A DNA stretch of 64,000 bases from Agaricus subrufescens (lineage: Eukaryota > Basidiomycota > Agaricomycetes > Agaricales > Agaricaceae): the NCBI GenBank assembly GCA_029945375.1, contig CM057060.1, positions 248,001-312,000 on the forward strand, in the 5' to 3' direction. This document shows, in pieces, positions 35,864 through 47,285 of this stretch. Both the position numbers and the translations under genes were made by a program. The notes under the pieces are model-generated. The model saw nothing but the letters and a program-made list of their open reading frames with translations. It was not told the origin of the DNA and did no database searches. Every line of letters starts with the position of its first letter. The stretch's first letter is position 1.

Positions 35864-37152
35864 GGAGTTGCAATGACGTTGAGGCATTGGTTGTGGTTGG
35901 TGAGGGAGCGACGCGTTTCTAATCTGAACGAGATAAGGAGCCGTAGACTACTTCTGAGTGATTTCTAGTAGTACTTTGGTTTTAGAGAGGGGTGCTTGAG
36001 AATAGACCGATGCGGTGTGGATGATATAGGATCTAGTTTTTCTTTAGATGGCGGATAGTAATCTTGTACTATTCATGAACGTCATGTTTTACTAGTGTCA
36101 GAGGTATGTTGACTATTAAATAGGGGCATTGACACATGCGCCCAAGTCGGATCATGTCCTCCCAGTCAACTGCTTGCGTTGTTCCCGCCGCGTGGTGTTT
36201 GTGCCAGTCCACAATGTGTCTGCATCATGACGATTGTGTCAATCCTCCTCCGTCTGGGCAGCCCACGCCCAGCAAGTCTGCACCTGCATGCGGGTTCCGC
36301 ACCTCGCTGTAGCCCCGCTGGAATATGACTGCAGATACTCAAAGAGATCTACGGCGAGTGAGGCGAGTGGCGCTTGGCATGTCTAGACCACCCTGACTAG
36401 GTCGTTTAAAATCCTCCTAACCGGAATGCGATAGGGTGGTAGTCTTTTTAATAGTGCATCATGAGCTAGCATAATGGAAGCGAAGCATATTTGGCCCAAG
36501 CTCCATGTCCCGTGTGAGAGACCTGTATTCTCATGCCGTCACCAGTACAGCACCATTGATGGTGCATTGATGATCCAGCAATGTGATCAACTTCTCAACT
36601 TTTAGTATTTCACAGTGATCAATAGTAATCGGTAGGATTTGACACTAGATGTACCGACTCCAACTATCGCAAGAGGGTCCGTCAGGATTTGTTCAGGATG
36701 AGCAGAATTGGCGAGGGCAATTGGCAGGTCTGGATGGTTAGCATAGACAAAAAGAAAAGCGGGCGGCGTGGAAGTAATCCGGATATCAATGTAGTTTCCG
36801 ACTTTCCCCAGTTGTAGACCTGTATTACGTTCATTTCCGTGTATCCGGGGATGTATGTAACGGCGAAGAGTGGCAAGAAACATGTCACTAGCCTCTCCCA
36901 CGAAGTCCTACTCGAAGTAAGGGAAGCTCGGACTCGAAGATATCGGGAGAACAGGAAGCCTTTCCGTTCCTATGTCACTACGCGTAGAAAAGAAGTTTCC
37001 ATGACCTAATATGTCTATGGTTCGGCCGGTGTTATCAGAATAAAACGGATCTCGTCTGCATAATAAGCTTTGCTCCTGGAGCACGCCTGTGTACTCGGGA
37101 GTATAAAGTCAGATTGCCCAATGCCTATTTTAGCTTCTTCTCACCCGCCGAT
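35864..37152. other. Spacer between P450 copies with GC-rich block
   Basis: Duplicated 3' flank up to about 36,110, then a GC-richer block (about 36,120-36,420) with no counterpart in the other unit, then the duplicated 5' flank of copy B. No gene recognised. Confidence 0.5.
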
Positions 37153-39600
37153 ATGTTTACGCTGCTTGAGGTGCTATCTGCCATTCTTGTTCTAGTCGCC
37201 GGAATTCCTTTGCTACAAAGGTTTAAAGTGACCATGAAAGCCTTACCACCCGGCCCTTCTCTCCTAGAGCGTCTATGGGACAGATGGGACAGAAAAAATA
37301 CAGAAAACTTAGGTATTAAGTACTTGAGGTGGAGTAAACGTTACGGTAAGCTCGAATACTCCTTCCCGTGTTTTGACAACCATTGAGTGATGGTTCCAAG
37401 GGGAAGTAATGACAGTGATGGACACGACACGATTCGGGACGCCGACGCTGAGTAATATATCTTGAGTATGATTGAAGGCGCTGAGATCTCATTGAGAGAA
37501 CAGTTCTTTCAAGTGCACGGGCTGCAACTGAACTCCTTGACAAACGAGGCAATATCTATTCCAGTAGGCCGAGGAATATAATTGCGTAAGCGATCAAACT
37601 CCTCTTCGATTTAGTGGATCTCAAAATCCGTCTCGGGTCTTTCAAATTTAGAAATGAAATTGCTTACCGGGGCAGAAAAGGGAGCCTTCTCGAGCTGGGT
37701 ACACGACAAAGAAGGTTTAGGACCGTTAGTAGCCTCATCTATTTGAGTTGATGAATGTTCATTCACTTATGCTTTGGTACGGATTCAATAGATGCTAATG
37801 GGCACTCTCAGTCCCGACGCTTCAAAATCTTTCAGGCAGCTTGAAACGTTGGAGGCAAGACTCATGTTACGCGATCTGTTATTGGAGAACAACCCCGAAA
37901 ACTATAAGAATCATATACAAAGGCATGTGCTACAGCATTTATTACCCTCGAATTAAATTTGACAACTCTTAGAGTTGCACATTCAGTGACATTTTGTGCA
38001 TCTTTCGGTCAACGTATAAGTCAGGTGGACAAAAATCATTTGAATTTCTATGGTACAACCGAAAGATGTGAGTAACTAAAGCACATTCAATTATCGCGGA
38101 GGCTTACCAAGACAATTGGAAGTTTTCCAAGCGTAAGTCCCATCTTTCACATAACGCTAGCCTGAATGCTAATTGAGCTGCCTAGGAATGCGTCAGTAAA
38201 CAATACTGCAATATGCACCGGCATTAAATATTGAAAAATTATACTTCTGCAGTTTTCCCGGAAAATACCTCGTCGACCATGTAAGCTATCTAGAGCAGTA
38301 CATCTTGGCCTCAGTTTTCTGATTAAAATTTTAGTTCCCGATACTTCTGAAATTGCCCGTAAGCAGTGTCAAGTAATTCTCTAAGCTATGCGTAACACTT
38401 GAAAACTACAAAGCAATCCCTACAATGGTTCAGAAACGATGCGAATCAACAAGGGCGCAAAGAAGAGCGATTCTATTTGTCGTGCATGGATCGCACCAAA
38501 AGTACACTTGACAAGGGATTCGCCTTACCAGGTGCAGGACCCTGGGCAATGGACAAGCAACAGAGGTTTGAGTGGCAGTATGCAGACTTAGCCGTCTTCG
38601 CCGGCGGTCCATATGGTGCGGGTGTCGGAACGGTAAGGGCCAGTACTACTTTGAGCCGTCAAATATCCAACAAAATACACTAGACAATGAGCGCCATCTC
38701 AGCGTGTGTGTGTAGGTGGTCGCTATATAACTGAACCCGGACCTAACGATTGGTCTGACGTACTATGTGGACACAGTGGCTTGTATTTTGTATCCCCAGG
38801 TCATGAAGAAAGCGCAAGATGAACTAGACTCGGTCGTTGGCGTGCATAGATTGCCTGATTTCGAGGACTTAGATTCTTTACCTTACATTCAAGCTCTGAT
38901 AAGGGAATGCCTGAGGTTAGTTGTATCAATATCTGTTTATTGCCACCTTGCCTAGTTTCTTCCCAGGTGGCACCCGCTTCCTTCTTTTGGTTTGCCCCAT
39001 TATGTAGTCGAAGATGACGTATATGAGGGGATGTTCATCCCGGCAGGCAGCACGGTTATTGCTAATGTCTAGTGAGTATTTAACTTATGTAAAGAGCAAA
39101 GTCCGAGACTCACGAACGCAGCGCAATCACGAGAGATTCTGAGGTTGGTCCATGTATTGTTTGATAGCATCATACTTACACTCGCCTCAGCTCTTTCCAG
39201 AACCCGAAGTATTCAAACCCGAGAGGTTTCTAGAGAGTACGAACCCACTGGTTCAGAATTACAACCTCACATTCGGCTTCGGGCGCAGAGTCTGTCCTGG
39301 ACAGTACCTTGCCACTGATCAATTGTTCTCTTGCATATCCAGGTACGTGAACATATACTGGACTGAAAATACACAAAATTTAATGAGATACCTATCAGGA
39401 TACTCTGGGCATTCAATATCGTTCCTCTCGACGGCAGCGTGAAGCCTGCAGGGGGCGACGCAGATGGAAGATTCGGTCCCCCAGCATTAATGCCATATAA
39501 GCTGGTTCCGAGAGGAGAGCATGTGCCTGCCATCATCACCGAACAAGCTCAACTGGCCGATAACGAAGCCAAAGGATGGGAGTCTGTCAGTTTTGATTGA
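37153..39600 (+). pseudogene. Cytochrome P450, copy B, probably decayed
   Basis: Tandem paralogue of copy A, with start codons 3,713 bp apart. Anchor MFTLLEVLSAILVLVAGIP, hinge KALPPGPSLLERLW, YSSRPRNIIA, AVFAGGPYGAGVGT with TTMSAISAC after a spliced intron, LYPQVMKKAQDELDSVVG, YIQALIRECLR (ExxR), FIPAGSTVIANV, PEVFKPERFLES and heme loop FGFGRRVCPGQYLA. The frame break between the SLREQFF piece and ARAATELLDKRG-type element is shared with copy A, so it predates the duplication or marks an unusual splice event. The 3' half is almost identical between copies while the middle is more diverged. A working enzyme cannot be excluded without cDNA. Stop at 39598-39600. Confidence 0.7.
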
Positions 39601-39775
39601 GGAGTTTCAATGACGTAGAAACATTGGTCGTGGTTGGTGAGGAGATACGTTTGTGATCTGAACGAGATAAGGAGCCGTGGATTGCTTCTGGGTGATATTT
39701 AGCAGTGCTTTCATTGTAGAGAGCGGTTTTTGAGAATAGACCGATGCGGCTTGGATGATATAGGGTTACATGAAA

Positions 39776-40270
39776 TCACGGGGTGGTATAAAAATCAGTG
39801 GACCTTGGCGTGATGAGGGTCCGAATCGTTCTCCCTACATCGCCACCGTTTTGTAAGAGTGCTTTCTCTGCTTGCGCTCGAGGGATTTCGAATTCATGAA
39901 CCTGATATTAACATGTTACGCCCAGAATCACACCAGAGATAACAAAGATACGCACCACTAGGTCTACGTCTTCTCGTTTCAACGTAGAGAGTGCTGGATC
40001 GCGAGGGGTCTTTGGCGGTGCTTTCTCGAGGATACCGCCGGGCCTATATGCGTCTTCTACCCGAGCTTTGACATAGCTTAACCCATCTGCGAACTATCAG
40101 GACGCAAGAAGACCGCAGCGTGTATGATTCATTTGTTGCGACGCCAAGTGACAATGACCAAGAGAGATGATAACGAGGCGACTAGATTTTCATCAGTGTT
40201 GGCGGGAAATAATTAAAAGACATACGTTCATGATGACTTCAGGCTCTGGTCTGCCGTTACTCCGCGCCAT
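39776..40270 (-). CDS. HYPK-like protein (NatA-associated, UBA-like)
   Basis: Small protein resembling Huntingtin-interacting protein K, which binds the N-terminal acetyltransferase NatA at the ribosome. Exons on the minus strand: 40270-40226, 40093-39956 and 39901-39776, all phase 0, GT-AG, giving 102 aa. The N-terminal part is polar (FADGLSYVKARVEDAYR). The C-terminal UBA-like domain reads REDVDLVVHEFEIPRAQAEK and ALLQNGGDVGRTIRTLI, matching the HYPK pattern EDVxLIxxExEIxRxxAE and GNVVEALxxLI. The gene is easily missed because every exon is under 140 bp. It lies on the same strand as HEL2, 302 bp downstream of HEL2's stop, and converges on P450 copy B. Confidence 0.75.
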
Positions 40271-40572
40271 GGCGTGTTTTCTGTGAGTCCAGAAAACGAT
40301 TTATGTAAATTACTTATTCGCCCGATTTGGAAATAGCAACCAGACACTTTCTCACGCCCTATTTCACTAAAAATCCTAATTTTAACTTCATCTCATGGAA
40401 CTTGTCAATTCATCATGAGTAGAAACAACCAGGGCGTTTTCATGTCTTCGGGCGACGAGGAATCTATACCTCGTTCACAAACTTATCTGAACTAAGCGAT
40501 TCTCCAGCAACCTCCTCCAAGTAAATTGTAAAGTGACGGAACAGTATTCTAATCGACAGTAAAGGTATCCCC

Positions 40573-43140
40573 TTACGATGGGAAAGTACCAAGAGTAAAC
40601 AGTGTCTGCTTTTGCTTTCCTTTATGTTTCTTCCCCTTCTTTCCGGCAGTACTCTCTTCACCTTCACCCCCAGTAGCATCATCTCCAGCACCCGTTCCAA
40701 CATTGGTGTCTGAGTTATTGCCAGATCCCGGTCCAGAGCCTGGTTGCCAAGCAGAGACAGGCGGTCCTGTAACCCCCAAGATATTCTTCAATGATTGATT
40801 TCCACTAGTTTTCGGCTTCTCCCTCGACGAAGCCGACGATGGTAATTCTGGGAACAGGGATTTATCTAATTTTGGTGCTTTACCTGACTTGGACGGTGAT
40901 TGCGATCGGGAAACACTGAAGGGTTCAGTAGCTCGAGGAGTGGTTGAGCCTGCACTCGTGGACCAAGGCGTTGTACGTGGCGGTTGACGGAATGGCTGCG
41001 TTGGAGCCGCAGCAGATGACGATGCTGCCGGGAGGGGGGGATAATTGCCGGTTTTCTTCTGGGCAATCGGACGGGGTGGCGGGAAAGGATTGGAAGATGA
41101 GGCTGCCGCGGCTACGCGATCCCAAACCTGACGTGACGGCCGCGATGAACGTGTTGCCGTCGAGTGTTTTGCGTTAAGGACCCGACCTGAAGCGATATTC
41201 GCATAGCCGTCCCCAAGACGTTGAGGAGTAAGGTCAGGAAACTGTTGTCGTTGCTTCATGGATTATATTAATCTATGTCCGGGATAGAGAGGAAGAGAGA
41301 CAAACCTCGGTGCGGAAACCTTGCCATGAGGATAATAATTCCTGTTTTTTCTCCTCTTCGTCCAACAGGTCAACAAACCCATTAATGATACTGGCAGTAT
41401 GGTCGAGATCGTTGGACAGAACACTGAAAATGGTTAAAATGAAATCACGGGAGCTTGTCTCGGAAGCTTTATATCCCCGAGCAGCCGCCTTGAACGCATG
41501 AACAGCGTTCCCTGGATTATGAGCAAACGATTGAAGACGAGAGATAAGAGCGGAGTGTCGCCTGCGAATTATCAGCATGCTCAGAAACACCGTAGAAAAT
41601 TAAAACTTACTCCGCAACAGCTGGGTCGACGTCCGTCGCAAGAGGTGTACTAGTTCTACTAGGCGAAGGATGACTAGGTAAAGGATGGGCTACTGGAGCG
41701 GGACTGGTTCCATCCGTCAAGCTACCACCGAAAGCAGCTCTTCGGCTATTAGATGGACCAGCTAGTACACGAGGTGGAGGAGGTCCAGGGGGAGGTTCCC
41801 TGTCGCGTTCCCGAGGGTGGCCGTCCCGCCTTCCTCTTCCAGCGCCCACACCCTCGAATTGGAATTCTGCTGCGACTTTACGAGCGTCCTTTTTATCCCG
41901 AGTGCTCATAGCAGCCCCATGGTCTTCGACCATATGTGCTTGAAGGTCCAGTGGCGTATTGAAAACGACAAACTTTCGCTCCTTACATTCTGGTTGGGTA
42001 CAGGGATGATGTGCGGTATTAAAATGTCGTTCCTGATTAGTGACGTCAATTAGAGTTTTAGCGCAGAACTAGACAGGACCCACTAGGCTATCATAATTTT
42101 GGAAGCTGAAGTCATTCAAAGATCAGTCAACGCCTCAAAAGTGGCAAAAGCCGATCACTCACTATTGGAATTGCACCCCGTTTCGTTTGCAGATAAAGCA
42201 TTCTTCATGCCTTTCTCGCATGTGACTGTAATGTTCATCTGTACCGAAGAAACATTCGCTACAGAATTCACACATCGGATGAACACCACCTTCGACCTTG
42301 TCTTTTGGTATCTGTTTCACATGCCGATGGTGCATGGATGGTAAGTGGACGGGTAGCACATTCGGCGGATAAAGTGCGTGCTCATGAGCGAAAACCTTTT
42401 TGTGTCGAATACACAGGTCGCTGTTATTGATGTGGTAAATCACAGAGAATAATACAAGCTCAAGGGAATGACCGACCAGATGAGCCTCCCATGGACAGCC
42501 CGAGTATGAAGCTTCAAATCTCCCCATCCGTTCGCAATATAGTCACAGTCGTCATTTGGACAGTTGAACTTGAGCAAGATCAATGTCTCTTCCATCATTT
42601 CTTGGGTTTCGAAATAGATGGACAGCTTGACGTCTTTGAAGGAGATATCATCCGGCTTATATGAGCTAAATTCTGCATCTGCAGATGCGGTGAATATAAC
42701 CGTTCTTTGAGGTTCCTGGAGAGAATTGTTAGAATCACACACGGCGGTAGATAGAACAGCACATAGGAAGCGAAAATTTCAAGACATACTTTGCAGAATG
42801 CGCAATCTGTCTTTTTATAGAGTGCCCTCAACCTCAACGCACACACATGGCAGGTCCTATGATTGCAGTCGGACACTGACCAATACTTGACTGGTTCAGC
42901 GCAAATCCAACATACGAGATCGTCGCCAGGTTCTTCTCCTGGAGCAGTTGTTTCATTCGTTGTGGCGGCAGTATCGACCGTTCCGGTTTCCTTCGACGTT
43001 TGTTCCACCTGATTTTCTGGCTTTCCCCTGGCATTACCCTGACCGCGGCCGCCCTTCCGACCGCTTCTGCCGCGACTTCCTCTTCTCCCGCGAGTAGCTT
43101 CTTGGGCAACAGGTTGCTGAGTTGTGACTTGAGTCGACAT
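40573..43140 (-). CDS. HEL2: RING/C2H2 E3 ubiquitin ligase Hel2 (ZNF598)
   Basis: Sensor of collided ribosomes that ubiquitinates 40S proteins to start ribosome-associated quality control. About seven exons. The N terminus is Arg/Gly-rich, then a RING: CWICAEPVKYWSVSDCNHRT, CHVCALRLRALYKKTDCAFC. C2H2-type fingers follow in order: NCPNDDCDYIANGWGDLKLH, the HHRHVKQIPKDK region, MCEFCSECFFGTDEHYSHMR, RHEECFICKR, and TQPECKERKFVVFNTPLDLQ ahead of AHMVEDHG. Family-typical pieces include EPQRTVIFTASAD and a partner-binding Pro-rich C-terminal half with EEEKKQELLSSW and a Lys-rich end (GKKGKKHKGKQKQ). The first intron splits CK from EPQRT. Start ATG at 43140 is the first in the RG-rich exon. The order and number of fingers fit Hel2/ZNF598. 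Confidence 0.92.
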
Positions 43141-44085
43141 CGTGCAGTTGTGTGGAGGATTAGTTTGCGGTATCAGAAAACGAATGCGGCTGGTACTCTT
43201 ATCGGTCACATGACCTGACTCAAATCGGTTCCGAAGGGCCGGCCAGATCGCTCTTAGCCGTACACTCCAGAGGATATATCGTGGACTAGTCTATTTACGC
43301 ATCAGATTCAAGATTTGTAGAGAAACAGATATGTACCCTCCACCGCTGGTGATAATAAGAGCAACTACACCCGAATTATGCCTTATTTGTACCAGCCCTT
43401 CTTCGAGATGGCTTCCGAAAAAAGGAGAGACGTGAATGGCAATTAAATATCTTGAGACGGACAGCTATATTTTGTTCTTTCTTTATCCCCTAATCCTTAA
43501 AGACGATTATTCAATACTATGTTGGTAGTCTCGGTATAGCTATACCATGCACGTCTTTGGCATCGCCGACGCCGCTATTGCTATGAGGTCTAATACCGTC
43601 TTCGACATAGGAATGACTATGGTGACTAAGGAAGATATAAATTGTTCATCCGAACCGAGTCCCAAAAAGGCGCGCAGGAAGGTCTGTAGTCGTGCAACAC
43701 TCATTCTTTAATTAATAAAGTAGATACACTTCAGGTAGATAGTTTGGTCCGGCCCTGTCATTTCTGGGCTCCATCTAGATAGACGCAATTTCAGGTTCTG
43801 TGGTAACGGCGATGAGTCTGATAGCCCCACTTCAACGCCCCACGAGATTTGTATCACGACCACAGTTTCTCCAGCTGAGATACTGTAAGAAGGCTATCAC
43901 TCTCCATTATGTTCTGATTCGTGGTAAGTGAAGGCGCTCTTATTCGACACTGGAGGAAATAAGCGTGGGAAGATGTTTCGGTGATGTCCACTTATTTGAG
44001 TCTGCCTCGTAAGCTTAAAGCTACGTCTTCGTTCCTCCCACTCCCCACCTTCTGCCCGTCGTCTCTCTCATTGACACCGGCGACC
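43141..44085. promoter_or_regulatory. Intergenic region between HEL2 and UBP3-like gene
   Basis: 945 bp between divergent starts. A pyrimidine-rich leader (about 44,030-44,075) precedes the UBP3-like ATG. No coding sequence is recognised in the middle. Confidence 0.45.
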
Positions 44086-46571
44086 ATGGGATCAATATCA
44101 AACGGTGCTCTGCACCACGTCCCATCGTCTCCTGAGCAATCGATAACTAGCACGAAATCTCGCCCTCACACACCCTCTCTCTCCCAATATACCTCTATCG
44201 CTATATGGTCTCGTCGTCCTGGTGACCCTTCAAAAGCACCTGGAATCATTATTTCCCCACGTGCACAACCGCCCGAATATATCATGTCAAACGCTTTGGA
44301 TCTACCTACACCACCAGCGTCACCACCAAAAGCCCTGCCAGTGGCACTCCCAACCGACGACTATGCCCAAGAAGGAATAGAGTTTAAGGCGGACCCTACT
44401 GTAACCACGCTAGCGAACTCGACCATGTCCTCATCAGCGGTAACAGAGGTTACCGATGCATCGACCTTACCTGGGTCGCCGATATCGACTAACACATCTG
44501 TCTCGGGCGTGGATGGTCCATCCACCAAGGAAATTATTGCTTGCGCCCCCGTACCATCAACTAATAATCAAATTACCCTCGATGACACAATGACGCTAGA
44601 AACTTCCAATCCTTCTACCACTGAATCCGTAGCCACCACCATCCAAACACCTGCCGCAAAGCCGTCGACATCAAAATTATGGACATCCCTTTTCTCACCA
44701 TCCACTTCTTCTACCGGTGCTTCCGCATCTGCGCTGCCTTCACGAATCGGACTTCCCACTTCATCCGTAGTTGGTTTTTCCATCCCCGCCTCAGCCACGA
44801 ACCCTCCTATAGCACCTGTCGTTCCAGTTATACCAGCGAAAAAAAGTGAATTATTGAATCTACTTACTAATGGGCCCGGTGGCGGCGGCATGGATAAAAT
44901 ACGAACTAGAGGCTTGATTAATTCTGGAAACATGTGCTTTGCAAATGCAGTTTTGCAGATTTTGGTTTATTGTCCGCCGTTTCAGAGGTTGTTCGTCGAA
45001 TTGGGGAAGACGTTGGTTTCTCGAGAACAAGAACAAACTTTAACACCTTCGGCTTCGGCCCCTCCGCCCGCGACTTCTTCATCTTCGGGTGTCACTATTG
45101 TCCCTAATTCTGCTCGTCCCCAAACGAACGGGCCGACGACACCGAAATCAGGAAAGAGTCAAACGCCTTTTATTGATGCTACCGTTGAATTCTTAAAGGA
45201 ATTTATCGTGGAAGAGGAAGGCCCTACTTCGAAAAAGAAGACGAAGAAAAACAAGGATGGATTTACCAATCACGTCAATGGAAGGAGCGGAGGCAAGGGG
45301 AAAGAAAAGGAAGTTGCTGAACCTGATGGCGTGGAAGGCAACGGGGATGGGACAGACGGTGATGATTGGCCCGAATCGTTCTTACCTTCGTATGTGTACG
45401 ACGCCATGAAGGAGAAAAAGCGGTTCGAGAGTATGCGGGTGAGCCTGATCAAGATCTTTTTCCAACCCTCTATTCATTAACGCAACGATTTTGACAGGGC
45501 GGGCAACAGGAAGACGCGGAAGAGTTCCTTGGTTTTTACCTCGACACGTTGGAAGAAGAATTATTATCAATACAAAATTCACTCACGCCTCCAAAAACTG
45601 CAAAGCAGCAACAAGAGTCGCCCGCGGTTGAGGAAAAAGAGGAATTGGAACCCCCCGAGGAAGACGGTTGGTTGGAGGTCGGCAAGAAAAATAGAATGAT
45701 TATTACTCGCACTGTAAGTATCCTTTTTTATCTTTGTTCTGACTCAGTCCGGGTGTTGATGGTAGTCGTTGAGATTAAAGCCGTTGAGAGTCCGATAACA
45801 AGAATATTCGGTGGAAAATTCAAATCAACACTCAAGGCACCTGGACAAAAAGATTCTGTTCTCGTAGAAGACTGGAGATCGCTTCGGCTAGATATTCAGG
45901 TAGGCATCACCCTTTACTATCCCTGCACAAATCTAATAGTATGACTCATAGCCCGAGTCGATACATACAATCCAAGAAGCACTTGCGCAGATAACTCATC
46001 CCCAATCAATACAAATGACTCACCCCTCACGACCAGGAATTACGATTGACGCTAATCAAAAAGTATTGGTTGAAGATTTACCTCCTGTATTGGTGCTACA
46101 CGTGAAGAGGTTCTGGTATGATGTTGCTGTGGGCGGTGTAGTGAAGGTTATGAAACAAGTGAGGTTTGAGCCGGAGCTGGAGATTGGTTCTGGTGAGTAG
46201 ACTAAATCACCTTGTCTTGCGATAAGAAGGTTTTTCCTAACACCCCGAAGATATGATGGTGCCTGGTAAGAGGCCGACGAAGTATCGATTATTCGGAGGT
46301 ATGGAATCTCACTAAAATATGCTATCGCTCCCTCACATCGTCACAACTCTTCCCAGCGATCTACCACCACGGACATTCTGCAACAGGTGGTCACTACACA
46401 CTCGACGTCCTCCATCAAAATAGATACCCTGGAGCTAAGTTGCGTGAAGGTTGGATAAGGATAGACGATGAATTGTTCAGTGATGTGAGAAGCGAAGATG
46501 TCTTTGATGCTTGGGAGAAAGACGATATGAGGAATGCGTATCTGTTGTTCTACAGGCGGATACGAAGTTAA
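44086..46571 (+). CDS. UBP3: Ubiquitin-specific protease, USP10/Ubp3 type
   Basis: Cysteine deubiquitinase. The ATG at 44086 sits in a strong context (ACCATGG) after a CT-rich leader; an in-frame ATG at 43981 is less likely. The first ~270 residues are disordered, Ser/Thr/Pro-rich. The catalytic domain begins TRGLINSGNMCFANAVLQIL, containing the Cys box. Further elements: SFLPSYVYDAMKEKKRFESM, then GGQQEDAEEFLGFYLDTLEE after an intron, RIFGGKFKSTLKAPGQKDSV, LVEDLPPVLVLHVKRFWYDV and the His box HHGHSATGGHYTLDV with WIRIDDELFSDV. Insertion EEEDGWLEVGKKNRMIITRT is typical of USP10/Ubp3. Introns are 50-75 bp GT-AG. It lies head to head with HEL2. The final residues are LLFYRRIRS. Confidence 0.9.
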
Positions 46572-47285
46572 ATGGAAAGAGGGACTTGGGTTTTTTCTTT
46601 GTTGGTGTTCTTGTGGTTTTCGTTGATGTTCGTTCGGTATGTTGATGTATGATTATCTCGGCATTGATTTATTGTATTCTGTTTAGAAAAGTGATAGAGA
46701 TTGTATCGGTGGTGTCGGAAGACCCATCCTGAAACCTGATTTCGGCATTTATTATGACAAGATACGAGTTGACATCATACTTCGTCGTTAGCCAGGGTGG
46801 TGCCCAAAAAGGGGGTGGGTGTCCTCCAGTCACTAGTAGGGTCAACAATTATTCCATCTTCTGGAGAAACCGTTGGTTTGATTTCGTGCAGGTCATTATC
46901 GTGGGCCATGGTCGTAAAGAGCCTAATTTTCAACTGATCTCCGGGCCTATCTGAATAGATCGGTAAAGGGAAAGACGTGGGGGCAACACCGCAAGCTCGT
47001 GTTCAGGCTCGCCTAAATGACGAATTTTTAACCAAGGGATGATCGATAAATCGCCACTCATGCCCTGTATGTATGATTCCACAATTACTAATTTGTTACT
47101 TGGATTGGTTTTTTCTTCTCCAATCAAAATGCGGGATCGGCAGAGAACAGTGTAGTGTCCCTACGAACAATATCTGATACAATTGAACAGCGGGTCTGGC
47201 AAAATACATATAAATACGAAAGTAGACTGTGAGCCTTTTCATAGCTCTACGTCCAACCTCACACCTGCTTTCTTTGCCATATATC
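46572..47285. other. Intergenic interval
   Basis: 3' flank of the UBP3-like gene and upstream region of the first copy of an unrecognised family. Nothing else is supported. Confidence 0.5.

Noticed and set aside
43981..44085. Upstream ATG for the UBP3-like gene
   Set aside because: The stretch is CT-rich leader-like, and the ATG at 44086 has a much better context.
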